A stretch of 64,000 nucleotides of DNA from Schizochytrium sp. TIO01 (Eukaryota; Sar; Bigyra; Thraustochytrida; Thraustochytriidae): the NCBI GenBank assembly GCA_004764695.1, contig SMSO01000008.1, positions 657,001-721,000 of the forward strand. The letters are read 5' to 3'. Of the stretch, positions 42,301 to 50,374 are shown piece by piece. The translations under genes were made by a program, and so were the position numbers. Position 1 is the stretch's first letter; each line of letters opens with the position of its first letter. Below the pieces are notes generated by a model. That model worked only from the letters and a program-made list of their open reading frames with translations, had not been told where the DNA came from and did not search any database.

Positions 42301-43045
42301 ACAAAAGAGACGGCTTCTAGCAGCTGTAATAGTACCACGAAGTGAAGGGGAAGGTAAAGCCACAACCCAGTCACGGGGACTTGTTATTCGTCACCTCCAA
42401 GAGATTGATGAACTACGAGTTGAGCTGGATGCTCTGCGACGCCTCAGCCAACAGCAAGAGAAAGCTGCAGCCCGAAATCTGCGTACAGTAAACAAAGAAA
42501 AGGACAAGCTGGAGGAGGAGTTGAAACAAGTTCAACGGAAAGCAGATCGCAAGCAGCGGGTTGCCGAGGAGCATTTGCGCGATGCAGAAAAGCGTCTGAG
42601 CAAGCTCAACCAGTTCTTGCTGAGGCAGGGTGCTATGGAGACAACAAATGGATGGGCAGGTCCTGTTGAAACAAATGAAGCCTTAGCTCTCCTTCGTGCT
42701 CAGGTAGGTGCCTCCCGCAAATCCGAAGTAAAGACACGCGGACGCTTCCGCGAGCTAGCAGAAGCCCATGTGAAGTTGCGTCAAGAATATGATATTCTTC
42801 AAAAAATGTACGAGGAACGTTTTCAACAAACTAGATTACATGATATTATTCATACACTCAAGGCCCAACTAGGTGACTTGCGCGCTCGCAACAGTCTTGA
42901 CGTCCAAGTAAAGCGGGCCAAGGACCTATTTCCTTTGAGTTTTCAGACTAAGTTACTCACAGTAGAGGATGCAATTGAGCACCTTGTTCCTCCTGATCCT
43001 GAGCTAGACTCTGATATGAAAATTGAGATATCTTCCATTATGTAG
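36335..43045 (+). CDS. Giant FHA-domain protein with Sfi1-like centrin-binding repeats and coiled coils
   Basis: Single exon, 2236 residues from the ATG in a GCCATGG context (36335); the longer frame opens with TTG. Residues ~15-110 form an FHA phosphopeptide-binding domain: GSNRVGR, SSKHADLQV and the STNGTFVNG turn. Residues ~110-490 are disordered and acidic. Residues ~490-545, ~700-955 and ~1455-1735 contain many short helices with the Sfi1 signature of a tryptophan 2-3 residues after a Phe/Leu (AFMLWKQFEKR, FRHWAKETYQ, FWSWRSITQW, AFRDWIAS), which in Sfi1 bind centrin. Residues ~1000-1440 and ~1960-2175 are coiled coils. An acidic patch lies at ~1770-1820. Likely a basal-body/centrosome structural protein; no orthologue is recognised. 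It overlaps the convergent CDF gene by 8 bp at its 3' end. Confidence 0.8.
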   Translation: MEGHARLTSADGRLTYVLHLGSNRVGRAKSACEIVLNSSRSISSKHADLQVSMNEEGALVITLADLESTNGTFVNGTHLTGRRQRPVRLQDGDVLRFGYDERSFIVNLRQPGEDAADHDVQDSISAPIESPRPMMSPIADLELPDDEEDADDGVAGHSVAPTTTSAGPTLTPARERFRVNVVPSSYQNNATAADMEEWARKIASLQQRIEQVEAVANSPRLAHAARELSKGTQNMSSRDTKAIQNLSERVSELENAAQERKRQRSPHMKQAPKRGYGSEYNQHKIYEQEEEDEEEGQQVGSEDEDEVDSISKQRTPLRQQPRSPLRQRQFASRANDHHPFSPNIQLSPIRASPTHFSKGDVDDSMRHPVNSNARFPSESAQGASPGSWSFDYGSFDRRKDASFFSNDPNEASDAAFMSEATPKPKSEKIKHRYGVKDNAWGPQALNPDDIIVDDDNEKEASEKDTTKHPIASKETMYIGVRLLGRVWRRHELSLLRNSWLQWRLLTQIVNYESQQFEFTRQHSQSMCKVYFLAWRSLARNNGIPELISPQNVPSPKSSPKTGKSSAGRNTSVHDFSTRTKNSAYDSATSNNPLSNIPKERMIDVASLWQNLANHLSQTELRHEQDKLLYLLSHLRAYQVARKESTRIYPKEHHAMHVDSSEKTQSRSQEAEHALLGELQDLTEELRISEQASALKDVNFILHKHTLSSLARALGKWKLLNRQERQKKRTELLNRFLTRITQQERVAIARSMATWKHCMINLTISRRAAAVQYLKNVATFTQERQLRRVFSKWLVHTTMVHPRIKEGSTGSVTTSQALALVNLGKIAQSQLAGAFSHWHVLAQIAKSKHNAAYQLNRMFRLHCVKLLAQGFTQWRYAALLNRTRAMGQTGLTLWSVNFVQRRYRARDIITRNFTQWRKIARQALTEKRRLVRLLYRKVRIAKLLHALHRWHQLIYMNDQSVPQQSPTQRSPYGETISSLPALLTPQLGDTDDQIFKTNQPYAASQMLHSKLPQLQEQVGKLRGALHTFPGAVEKLQQVDHQPGRDTFSDEAAVEALENDLEQLVSALEGAQDGHESDQRNIRRLETEVKELQCQCEKLKELANQVQATSLAPSLPLSLPSEKEVNHRVGVARSSQNGSTAETQSQNLENVLQSIKGMLRGIKSETSPIMESASFLQRLDAMETRILEAEKTTRSQLEALEHASQAQIKAQEQERKAIQATLESVERRSTESSCDSRRVARPQSVPPRPRPHTASSAQHESVQSQSNTNARSVRGKSQSLSPRASRKPIAASSTRVRSGSTNGQKSEVEKLRAELNKSQNRVKALEARNEKLLAKYTSRLKERPSILAPQVGTRAKKQASSSPSHNQDVAFNASSQVHEGTTTNEGTEPKSLPSPSKVKDEKQNSTEVDQVRIEEIQRSVEKARREVLDHVARQHVKYSCLRNVFGKLDRARTRRNYLRLYFREWFACAQKLRKSRQERAIAARGWAPRKMLAKTFRMWRRVPLARKVWHRLIMYRCQTSRTMQLWKAFMLWKQFEKRTVMQVEKLKQMRRLLMRRRRMVTRCLKRHMERHIRRAFDVWRSKTQILHRSGRILLFQAKQQERSLMKVIISQWQRTTKEAAQKRRKIFRYCTTRRLQRMFRHWAKETYQTKRIKRFRSHHAGRALASSFWSWRSITQWRHEKVQRLVNKQKVQTLTSAFRDWIASTQISLAQQDFMRHTILRMKRYLLKIGWRKLYEHYIGEKEIANARLQVSGKVQELAERTNRLLAKNNEFLDFGDEFFFDGGDESMPMEEVDVTSLDDSAFFLENDAGDGDLPLEDSFNNSASSVRRTLNQTPHRKDSAKSVRRVSKSAKEDPKNPENPGDGASGEVISNRFPGGVLMFPISPSKNHRKKRSKATSPKGRSLQQRLFGSKQQASSEVNNEKIKSPNENFNSTNGQSRALGTPMSQKGKNKLRFDDPKKALQSGDRLAERQQMLIESLLGHVQSLARNDEQKRRLLAAVIVPRSEGEGKATTQSRGLVIRHLQEIDELRVELDALRRLSQQQEKAAARNLRTVNKEKDKLEEELKQVQRKADRKQRVAEEHLRDAEKRLSKLNQFLLRQGAMETTNGWAGPVETNEALALLRAQVGASRKSEVKTRGRFRELAEAHVKLRQEYDILQKMYEERFQQTRLHDIIHTLKAQLGDLRARNSLDVQVKRAKDLFPLSFQTKLLTVEDAIEHLVPPDPELDSDMKIEISSIM

Positions 43046-44177
43046 CATTAGCATTAGCATTAGCTGCCGCAGTATTTGCAATTTTAAAAAGGTCATCATC
43101 GGCCACATCAATGGTGGGGAACACTCTATCCTCATGTCGCCTTGATACTGCTGAGGTTGTTGTTTTTGTTGTTTTAATAAATTTTTCATATTCTTCAGGT
43201 TCTGCCGCATGATTTCGATCATGCCACAAGTCAAGTAGCACTCTGTACTTATTCCACGCCGCATAGACAAGTGGCACTGTGATGACAAATATAATACCGC
43301 TAACCACGAGTGCCGCTACACTATCAACTTGTGCTGAGTCCAGTTCAGGATGTGTTGTGACCACAATTGACGCAGCAAGAACTGTAACACTTCGTAAGGT
43401 GTCTGCCACCACGTGCGTCCACGCTGAGCACATGTTTACGTTTCCTGTTGCCCCCTCCTCCTCCCAGCCCTTTGAGAATCGTGAGGATGACTTTCCCAGA
43501 AATCCTAATGGGTTGAGCCTTGCCCTTTTCAAAAATAATACCACACAAACTAGGTCAACTGTGAGATTTACACTCGAGAACGCTAGCATCCAGCCCTCAT
43601 GAACTGATTTCCGGCCATGCATTTCTAGCTCATTTACAGCTGACCAGGTCACGAATGCTAGCACTGCGCAAAGGCTTGCGGCACTTGCCATGGGAACGAA
43701 GACCTCAAGACGTATAAGCTCCTTTGGTGAAAGCTCTCCTTCATGTCGTTTTCGTCGCTCAGCATATAGGTTAAGAGCGTACGAGCAGGTGTCCACGAGC
43801 ATTGAGGCGCCATCGCTTGCGAGCGAGAGGCTCCGAGAAGCAGCTGCTGCAATGAGCTGCGCGATAGCCAAGCCGCCGAAGACTGCTGCCACAATACGCA
43901 AAATTTCCAGATCATTAGGTGCAGAAATAGATGAAGGTGGACTTGACGAGCGAAATGATGATGGACTTGACGATGGTGAGGATTTTGGAAAAGATGGGGA
44001 ATGGACCGACATCGGCGGCGACGATGAGACTGATGATGGCAGCAATGAGGGTGAAGAAGACGAAGAAGAAGAGGAAGAGGAGGAGGAGGAGGAGGAGTAG
44101 GACATGCAGTCAGAGTTGGAGTCGACTGGTTCGATGCGAGCATCGTCCTCGAGGGAGGAGTCGTGGAGTGTTAGCAT
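43038..44177 (-). CDS. Cation diffusion facilitator (CDF/ZnT-like) transporter
   Basis: Single exon, 379 residues from the ATG at 44177. CDF proteins export divalent metals, mostly zinc, from the cytosol in exchange for protons. The N-terminal ~95 residues are Ser-rich, including a run of about fifteen serines. About six membrane segments follow from residue ~90. TM2 holds SLASDGASMLVD and TM5 holds HVVADTLRS. TM5 has the canonical HxxxD metal site; the TM2 site reads SxxxD, with serine where zinc transporters have His or Asp, so specificity or activity may differ. The C-terminus has an Asn-Ala repeat encoded by a GCATTA triplication. A GTG further upstream (44210) and a possible upstream exon (GTAAGC donor at that point) leave the start open. 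Confidence 0.75.
   Translation of the reverse strand: MLTLHDSSLEDDARIEPVDSNSDCMSYSSSSSSSSSSSSSSSPSLLPSSVSSSPPMSVHSPSFPKSSPSSSPSSFRSSSPPSSISAPNDLEILRIVAAVFGGLAIAQLIAAAASRSLSLASDGASMLVDTCSYALNLYAERRKRHEGELSPKELIRLEVFVPMASAASLCAVLAFVTWSAVNELEMHGRKSVHEGWMLAFSSVNLTVDLVCVVLFLKRARLNPLGFLGKSSSRFSKGWEEEGATGNVNMCSAWTHVVADTLRSVTVLAASIVVTTHPELDSAQVDSVAALVVSGIIFVITVPLVYAAWNKYRVLLDLWHDRNHAAEPEEYEKFIKTTKTTTSAVSRRHEDRVFPTIDVADDDLFKIANTAAANANANAT
43045..43063. repeat. GCATTA x3 hexanucleotide repeat at the gene overlap
   Basis: Three tandem GCATTA copies abutting the stop codon of the FHA/Sfi1 gene and encoding Asn-Ala pairs at the C-terminus of the CDF transporter. Confidence 0.85.
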
Positions 44178-44895
44178 TGGATAAGTTACAAATGCCCAAA
44201 TGCTTACCACAGGTTCGCGTGCGAGTGGCTACGAGGCTCTGAAAAGCCTGGCTTGATAAGCTGGGCGAGTGGACTTGGGGATTGGAGGTGAGATCTTCCC
44301 CTTGATGTTGTCCTGGTGCACTGGTTCATTTGGATGAGTTTTCCAGTGGTTAGTTACCGGAGGGTGCAGAACAGCAGCTAGGTAGCACCACAATAGATTT
44401 GGTTCTAGTTTGCCTACCTAAATAACAAGAATTACATTGGTAGGAAGGCACTAGGTAGTCGTAGTTCCAGGTTTCATGCTATCAGAAAAGGGAAAAAAGC
44501 GATCGTGACTCGAAGAAAAGCAGTCATAATGATTAACAATCCAGAACTCAAGATCATTCGCACTTGTCGATATCAGGATGACGTGTAGGCTGTCAAAGAA
44601 AGTTAACAATAAGTAAGCACTGCAAGGACAGTCTTCTGGAGATGTGAAGAAAGGGTTCTAATTTTAGCAAGGAAGCTGTCTAGATTTCATGTCCTCAGCT
44701 GACAGTATGTAGAAGACTGCTTCGATGTAATCACTTTGGAACTTAGTGTCGAAAAGTTGAGTTCGCATTGTAATGAACATCCTGTCCACATTCACTGAAA
44801 GCTTGACAAGAGCGGCAGAGGAGGATGGGAACTATGTTTGTGGCAGTAAATAATCGCTAAAAATGGAATTTAAAATAAATTATGCAAGAGCTGCT
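44178..44895. other. Intergenic, upstream of CDF and downstream of the SDR gene
   Basis: No gene. Holds several copies of the AGGTAG/CTACCT motif (44377-44391, 44412-44420, 44450-44459) about 200-280 bp upstream of the CDF start. Confidence 0.5.
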
Positions 44896-46713
44896 TTACT
44901 GGTCGAGAGTGTACTTCTTGGGATCGTCCAGACCGTTTTCCATAAGAGTTTGGTAGGTAGCCTCGACCATTTCTTTGATTCCAATGTATTGGTGAATGCC
45001 AAGGCCTCCCTGATCAACAGGCTTCTTCGAACGGTCTACGTTAACCTTAGTCTTGGCAGGGGGAGGTGCACCAACAGTAGGCGGGGCAGGCTTGGAGTTG
45101 ACCTTGGTAGGGAGGAGCGCCTTGCGCTTCTCCGGCACCTTGGTTGATCCCTTGAGGATATCCACAATTTCTGCATACGTTACACAGGTACTGACAAGCA
45201 TGTTGCGCTGTCCCCAGCCAACCCAGTCCTTGTTTTGGCCAGCGGCGGTAACATGAGCTCGGGCAACATCACGCACGTCAACAGCAACAATGGTGTCTTG
45301 CTCAATCTTCTTGGCCGCAAAGAGCTCGAGGAGGCGGTAGCAGGTCAGGTTGAGATGCGGCTGGCCAGGAAGCATTGGGCCAAAGATAACGCTTGGGTTC
45401 ATCACGCTGAGCTTGAAAGGGCAATCGTGCTTTTTGGCAAACTCCCAAGCAAGCTGCTCGGCCATAGTCTTGGACATCGAATAGTAATCCTTCTTCTTTT
45501 CGAGGAGTTTGACATCAGACCAGTCCTTCTCGGAGTAAACGTAGTCCGCAGGCTTGGTGCCATACGACATGTAAGTAGCCGAGTTGGACGAGGTGAGAAC
45601 AACCTTTTTAACGCTGTATTTTTCACATGCTTCAAGGATCATGCGGGTTCCTTCCACAGCTGGTTTGACGATCTTCTCGCGACCTGACTTATCACTTTTA
45701 TTGCGAAAGAGAGGCGAGGCACAATGAATTACCACATCGCTACCTTTGATAGCTGCGTTAAAGGTCGATGGCTTCTCGAGGTCGCAACCTGCATAGAGCT
45801 TGAGCCGCTCCAACGCTCCTGGGAGCTTCTTCAGGAACTCCACATTCTTTGCATGGCGAGTAGTACCTCGAACCTCATGACCTGCCTCAAGAGCATACTT
45901 GACAATCCAAGAACCAAGATATCCAGTGCATCCTGTAACGCAGACCACAAGGTGCTGGTGGAAATGAGGTGCCGGCATGGGCATGTCCTCGGCTACCAGC
46001 TCGTGGTCGTGGTGTTGGTGAAAATGCGGTGCTGGCATGGGGGGGACGTGGTGCTCATGATTGTGCTCAACAGGCTGCTTGGGCTCACCATGGGGGTGGT
46101 GAAAATGTGGGTTGGGCATTGGGATGTCCTCAGCGTGAACTTCGTGGTCGTGGTGTTGGTGGAAATGCGGCGCGGGCATTGGCGGTACATGGTGCTCATG
46201 GTTGTGCTCAACAGACTGTTTCGGGTCAGTCGACTCCCGAGCCGCCTTATCCTTGCTCGAAGGGTGGACTGTTTTGCGTTCGTGCCGGGAGTGGTTCCAG
46301 TGGGGACCCGCCATAGAAGCATGGTGATTTTCGGGGTGGTATGAGTGGTCCACGGGCTTATGCGGTTCGTGTCGGCTGTGGTTCCAGTGAGGGCCAGCCA
46401 TAGATGCATGGTGGTTTTCTGGATGATATGTGTGGTCTACGGGTTTGTGGGGCTCATGACGGGTGTGGTTCCAATGAGGGCCAGCCATGGATGCATGGTG
46501 GTTTTCTGGATGGTAGGTGTGGTCCACGGGCTTGTGCGGTTCATCGCGAGTATGGTTCCAATGAGGGCCAGCCATTGAGAAATGATGCTTCGGATGAAGA
46601 GGCTTTTTTACATCCTGTGATGCATTTTTTTGGCCTTGTGCCTGTTGCTTCGCCCTGTTCTCATCCGAGGCACTCCCCTTCGGGTCTACGGGTGCCGGTG
46701 CTGTCTGCGCCAT
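44896..46713 (-). CDS. Extended short-chain dehydrogenase (DFR/epimerase-like) with His-rich tandem-repeat N-terminus
   Basis: Single exon, 605 residues from the ATG in AAAATGG. The C-terminal ~350 residues are an NAD(P)-dependent extended SDR like dihydroflavonol/cinnamoyl-CoA reductases: the nucleotide motif VTGCTGYLGSWIV, then GSDVVIHCASP, VVLTSSNSA, and the catalytic YxxxK as YYSMSKTMAEQLAWEFAK, followed by SVMNPSVIFGPML. The N-terminal ~250 residues are histidine-rich repeats: about four copies of a 29-residue unit containing MAGPHWNHTRHEPHKPVDH, then two copies of a 47-residue unit containing HHVPPMPAPHFHQHHDHE. A signal peptide is absent, so it is probably cytosolic. The His repeats suggest metal binding (inference). 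The next gene on the same strand is a CDF metal transporter. Substrate unknown. Confidence 0.82.
   Translation of the reverse strand: MAQTAPAPVDPKGSASDENRAKQQAQGQKNASQDVKKPLHPKHHFSMAGPHWNHTRDEPHKPVDHTYHPENHHASMAGPHWNHTRHEPHKPVDHTYHPENHHASMAGPHWNHSRHEPHKPVDHSYHPENHHASMAGPHWNHSRHERKTVHPSSKDKAARESTDPKQSVEHNHEHHVPPMPAPHFHQHHDHEVHAEDIPMPNPHFHHPHGEPKQPVEHNHEHHVPPMPAPHFHQHHDHELVAEDMPMPAPHFHQHLVVCVTGCTGYLGSWIVKYALEAGHEVRGTTRHAKNVEFLKKLPGALERLKLYAGCDLEKPSTFNAAIKGSDVVIHCASPLFRNKSDKSGREKIVKPAVEGTRMILEACEKYSVKKVVLTSSNSATYMSYGTKPADYVYSEKDWSDVKLLEKKKDYYSMSKTMAEQLAWEFAKKHDCPFKLSVMNPSVIFGPMLPGQPHLNLTCYRLLELFAAKKIEQDTIVAVDVRDVARAHVTAAGQNKDWVGWGQRNMLVSTCVTYAEIVDILKGSTKVPEKRKALLPTKVNSKPAPPTVGAPPPAKTKVNVDRSKKPVDQGGLGIHQYIGIKEMVEATYQTLMENGLDDPKKYTLDQ
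45975..46230 (-). repeat. 141-bp coding repeat, about two copies
   Basis: Period of 141 bp (47 codons), seen for example by the same 10-mer at 46001 and 46142, encoding the second His-rich repeat type of the SDR protein. Confidence 0.85.
46291..46580 (-). repeat. 87-bp coding tandem repeat, about 3.3 copies
   Basis: The same sequence recurs at 46291, 46378, 46465 and 46552, an exact 87-bp period (29 codons) encoding the first His-rich repeat type of the SDR protein. Copies differ mainly at silent positions. Confidence 0.92.
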
Positions 46714-48337
46714 TTTCACCAAAATCTCGTGTGTGTTGCACTCACGACAAACAAACTAAAGTTCTCTCGCTCCTGTAGATCTTCCCCAGCTTTACGCTCT
46801 TCTTAATCCAGATCCTTTGATCTTGAATACTTAACTTCTCTCTCTAGTCGAGTCTCAGCGACTGGCTTTAGATCTACCTCGGCCAGATCCTCTTCGTTTT
46901 GGTTTTGCTTCGTCTCGATTCCAGATCTCCAGGCGGTAGGACTCAGACCGTGCCCCTCCTAACGTTTGGACTAACTGGTCCTTAGCGAGGCAAAGCGTCT
47001 CTTCGGCTCACCATAAGAAGCTCCTACATAAGAAAGTGTTTCTTCTATCTTATTTTCATTTAATTTTTTCAATTTTTTTTTTAAAAATATAAACAATTAA
47101 AAATTGATGTGCGCCTTTACATTTTAACTTTGATTGTAAAAACTGCAATGAATTGCAATGAATGCATTGTTTGCTCCTCTTGAGTCGGACTCGCTCGTTA
47201 TGATAAGCATAAGACGTCGAAGAGTGAGAGATTGAGAGGGAATGAGTAAGCGATCGAGCGAGTGAATGATTAAAACCCTCGTTAGTTTGCTTGTTTGTAT
47301 GACTTCCTGGATCCTGAGGAGGCACGGAATTGTAAGTTCAAGATCTCTTCTGCTCCTCTGTAAAATGGAAAAAATGCTATTGATTCAGTCCTCACTGATT
47401 TTTTTTTTTTAAAGTTAACTAAATGTTTTGTTATTAAAAAAAAAAATTATAGAAAAACTATATGTGATTGCAAATATCAGTCTTCGGGGACATGGTATAA
47501 ATTATTCGTGCAAATGACTACTACTTCTAGCGAGCCTCAACCAAGACCGACCGAATTGCGATATTCATGGATACTCTAGCAGCGGAAATTGCATCCGCCA
47601 CATCTCTTCGATCCACTTTCGCATGTGCCTCGATGATTCAGATTTGTCGCGACGGAATGAAAAGAGTCATAAATCCTTCTTATGCTATTTCATTCGTTTC
47701 ATTCTTAATTTAAAAAGAAATCGAGAAAATAAACAAGATGAAAATGAAAACGAATATTGGAAGAGCATAGCTCATACATACTCCAAAATATAACAAAACC
47801 AAGCTGCTTCCAAATATAAACATTTTCAAGCAAATAAATATTGCTACCCAGCACTAAGTGCTACTAGGTTTATTAAAACATTATTTATTTTAATTTTTAA
47901 AAAAACAACAACAACAACAAAAAAACAATAAAATATATATTAAAAAAAAAAAATCCCAGTTGAACAAACGTATCAATGCGGAATTCCACAAGAAGCACTC
48001 TACTTGACCCAAAGAAACCTTCAGCCAATCTTCAAAACGGCCAAGGGTATCATATCTCCTACCAGCTTTACTCTCCTATGCATGTATCGCATCCCAGATC
48101 GCACGCCTCTCCAGCGAATCTGCCCTCGCGATCCTTCTGCATTTTCTTGTCATTTCAACGAAACGGGGAGGATCCTAAAGAAGTAGGGTAGCCGAAAACG
48201 ACTCTTACTACATAGGTACTACCATCCTTCTTCAAGTTGATTCTTCAACTTCAACTCAACTCAACTCAACTCAACTCCATTACTTCTCAACTTGAAAAAC
48301 AAACAGGCCTAGATTTACTTACATAAGATTTATAAGA
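46714..48337. other. Intergenic, AT-rich, no gene
   Basis: Promoter region of the SDR gene on the left, then about 1.3 kb of AT-rich DNA with A and T homopolymer runs (e.g. 47400-47411, 47941-47954) and an (AACTC)n run at 48246-48276. No coding-like frame. Confidence 0.5.
48246..48276. repeat. (AACTC)n microsatellite
   Basis: About six AACTC pentanucleotide units. Confidence 0.85.
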
Positions 48338-48562
48338 CTAAACAAAACAACACAGAATGAAGGACAAACGTCGAGATTGCCCTGAATCCTGCTCAAAGAT
48401 GCCGCCGACGCCTTGGACACGCGGCCGCGGCCTGGTCTTATCTTTCCAGGGATGGCCCTCGCGATTGTCAGCACTGCCGTCCTTCCCCTGGAGCGCCAGC
48501 GTCGGTAGCCAGCCAGCCAGCAGCAGCTGCAGCGGCAGCAGGTAGTACAGCAGCATTGGCAT
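48338..48562 (-). CDS. Possible small secreted protein (tentative)
   Basis: A 74-codon frame from an ATG whose first ~23 residues look like a signal peptide (MPMLLYYLLPLQLLLAGWLP), followed by a charged, basic, probably disordered tail. No family is recognised. It lies in a GC-rich island of mixed coding-like fragments, so it may be a relic or chance frame. The opposite strand also has coding-like character here. Confidence 0.2.
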   Translation of the reverse strand: MPMLLYYLLPLQLLLAGWLPTLALQGKDGSADNREGHPWKDKTRPRPRVQGVGGIFEQDSGQSRRLSFILCCFV

Positions 48563-48563
48563 C

Positions 48564-49043
48564 TTGGACCTCAAGAACTTGCACGGTGTCGAGGTTATTG
48601 AGCGAGTGGAGCCTGTGGAGTGCCACAATGGAAGCATGAAGAGGCGGCGCTCAAGCTTGGGCACATCGATCTGTGCAGGTGTCTTCGTCTTTCACAACTT
48701 CGTTTCGGCGGTCGCTATCGCGTTCGAGCTCGAGGCTCTGGCAGTCATGGCCATCTGCGACCGCGGTTCTTCTGCCTCCTTGCACCTCTGGATCTTGAGC
48801 TAAGGAAGCACGCGGTGCCCAGAATGCCTTGGTTACACATTGGCGGCGTCTTGGCTTGAATCGTAACCCTGTCTGGCAGATCTCGAGGAGCAGAAGCTCC
48901 TCAAGCTTGGGTTGAGTTGGAGACGCTCTCAGGTACTAAGGCAGCGAGTCTGACAGGTTCCCACCGTTCTACAAGTTCCACATGTTCTTACATATAACAA
49001 CTATGGTCGACTTGAACGAGTTCTTCTCCAACTTCTTGCGGAA
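48564..49043. other. Coding-like island, no intact gene
   Basis: GC-rich DNA with short coding-like plus-strand stretches (e.g. 48564-48803) and no long frame. It is continuous with the relic that follows. Confidence 0.3.
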
Positions 49044-50234
49044 CTAAGTGCTCACGGGTTCCAGGATACCGGATACGGCTGCGTCTGAATGAAAGTGGAA
49101 CTCCAAGTGACAGGCGCTTGGGCTTGGGTAGCACGAGCAGGTTCTTCTGCACCGCTCGAGGACAGGCTCCGGGCGTGGACGCACTGCCGCGTCGAGTGGA
49201 TGGCCCGATCTTTGGCAGGGTTCCATGGTCTCGCACGATGCGGTGTGGTGTGGCTTGGCGTGGCGTTGGCAACCTTGAGAAAAGACAGCATGACCAGAGG
49301 GAGGGAGAGTGATTGGTCGATCGATTGGAGATACCGGCGGCTTTGGGCGGACGCTTGGACCTGTCTCAGGCTCGCAAGCCTGAGGTTCAACTTTAACCAG
49401 GTAGGCTTCACGATCACCTGAGATCGTCGCTTGCGGCAGTGTGCCAAACGAGCACCCCGACTTCGATAACTTGAACTTGAGGTTGACCAGACCAGCAATC
49501 AGCTTCAACGTTCCGTCGATCGTGTTGGCGATGAGATGAGCGTGCTCGTTGATGTCGCCGGAACAACACAGCAGCTTGAGCTAGCTAGCGAGGAGTTGCA
49601 TCGTTTTTGCGAAGATGGTCAGATAAATGTCCAACCCATCCTTGAAGAAGGTCTCACGCCCTCCGGCGCCATTAATGCCGGCGATGGTGAGCGAGGGCGA
49701 CCTTCTCAGCTCCAAGGCGGCCTCGCCCCGCTCGTCCTTCAAGCTGGTCTTCGTCCTGAGCTCGAGTGCCTGGTCGCATACGTGCCCGTATCAAATATCC
49801 GCCGCCCGGGCTGAAGCACTCGAAGTTGAGCTCAAAGTCAGCGAGGGTGCAGTGCTTGGTCGCGCTGAGGCTGGTACCTACCCAGAGAAAGCCTGCTCGC
49901 CTTCAGGCCCTCGATCTCGCGTGCTCGAGGGCCGTGGCAATGGTGGTCGTAGCCATGGAGCGAGCGTCGTTGGTTATCAAGGAGGCATGCATGCTTGCAC
50001 GCATCCATGCATGCACGCAGAGCGAGCGCTTGAAAGCAGCAGCTGCTTCGAGGCCCAAGGAGATGCCCCAAAAGCTCTTGAGGAGCGCCAACGAGTTGGG
50101 CATAAGTGCTTCTTGGACTTTCTTGGGCCCTTGAACTTTGTTCGATAGCCTGGAGGACCTCGAGCTGAACGGCCTGAAGATACCACTTGAACAAGGTCGA
50201 GCTCTTTGAGACGCTGACCTCCTTCCTCATTCAT
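49044..50234 (-). pseudogene. Decayed protein-coding relic with in-frame stops, family unknown
   Basis: On the minus strand one frame stays open from about 49793 down to 49044 except for a TAG at 49581-49583. It carries GINGAGGRETFFKDGLDIYL before the stop and DINEHAHLIANTIDGTLKLI, then AGLVNLKFKLSKSGC, after it. Upstream, coding-like segments in other minus frames (49903-50103, and around 49800-49900 with TLADFELNFECFSPGGGYLI) are separated by a stop and a frame change. I do not recognise the family; the alternation suggests beta-rich structure. The opposite strand also shows long frames, so orientation is probable but not certain. Confidence 0.35.
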
Positions 50235-50242
50235 GTAGTTTC

Positions 50243-50374
50243 ATGAAGAAGAAGAAGGAACACCTCCTCAAATCGGGGTTCAAGAAGCTGCTACTGCCGA
50301 TGCGGATTGCATTGTCGATCGACAGCAATGACAGCGACGATGGCGGCGATGTCGAAGACGCGAGAACTGGCTAA
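50243..50374 (+). other. Short coding-like tail fragment
   Basis: A 43-codon frame (true ATG at 50243) with a basic start and acidic end, stopping exactly where the GC-rich island gives way to (AATC)n and AT-rich DNA. It could be the 3' end of a decayed plus-strand gene. Too short to assign. Confidence 0.2.

Noticed and set aside
45235-46778. Several plus-strand frames over the SDR gene, some Val/Met/Gly-rich
   Set aside because: They mirror the His-rich repeats and SDR codons on the opposite strand; no independent start or conserved motif.
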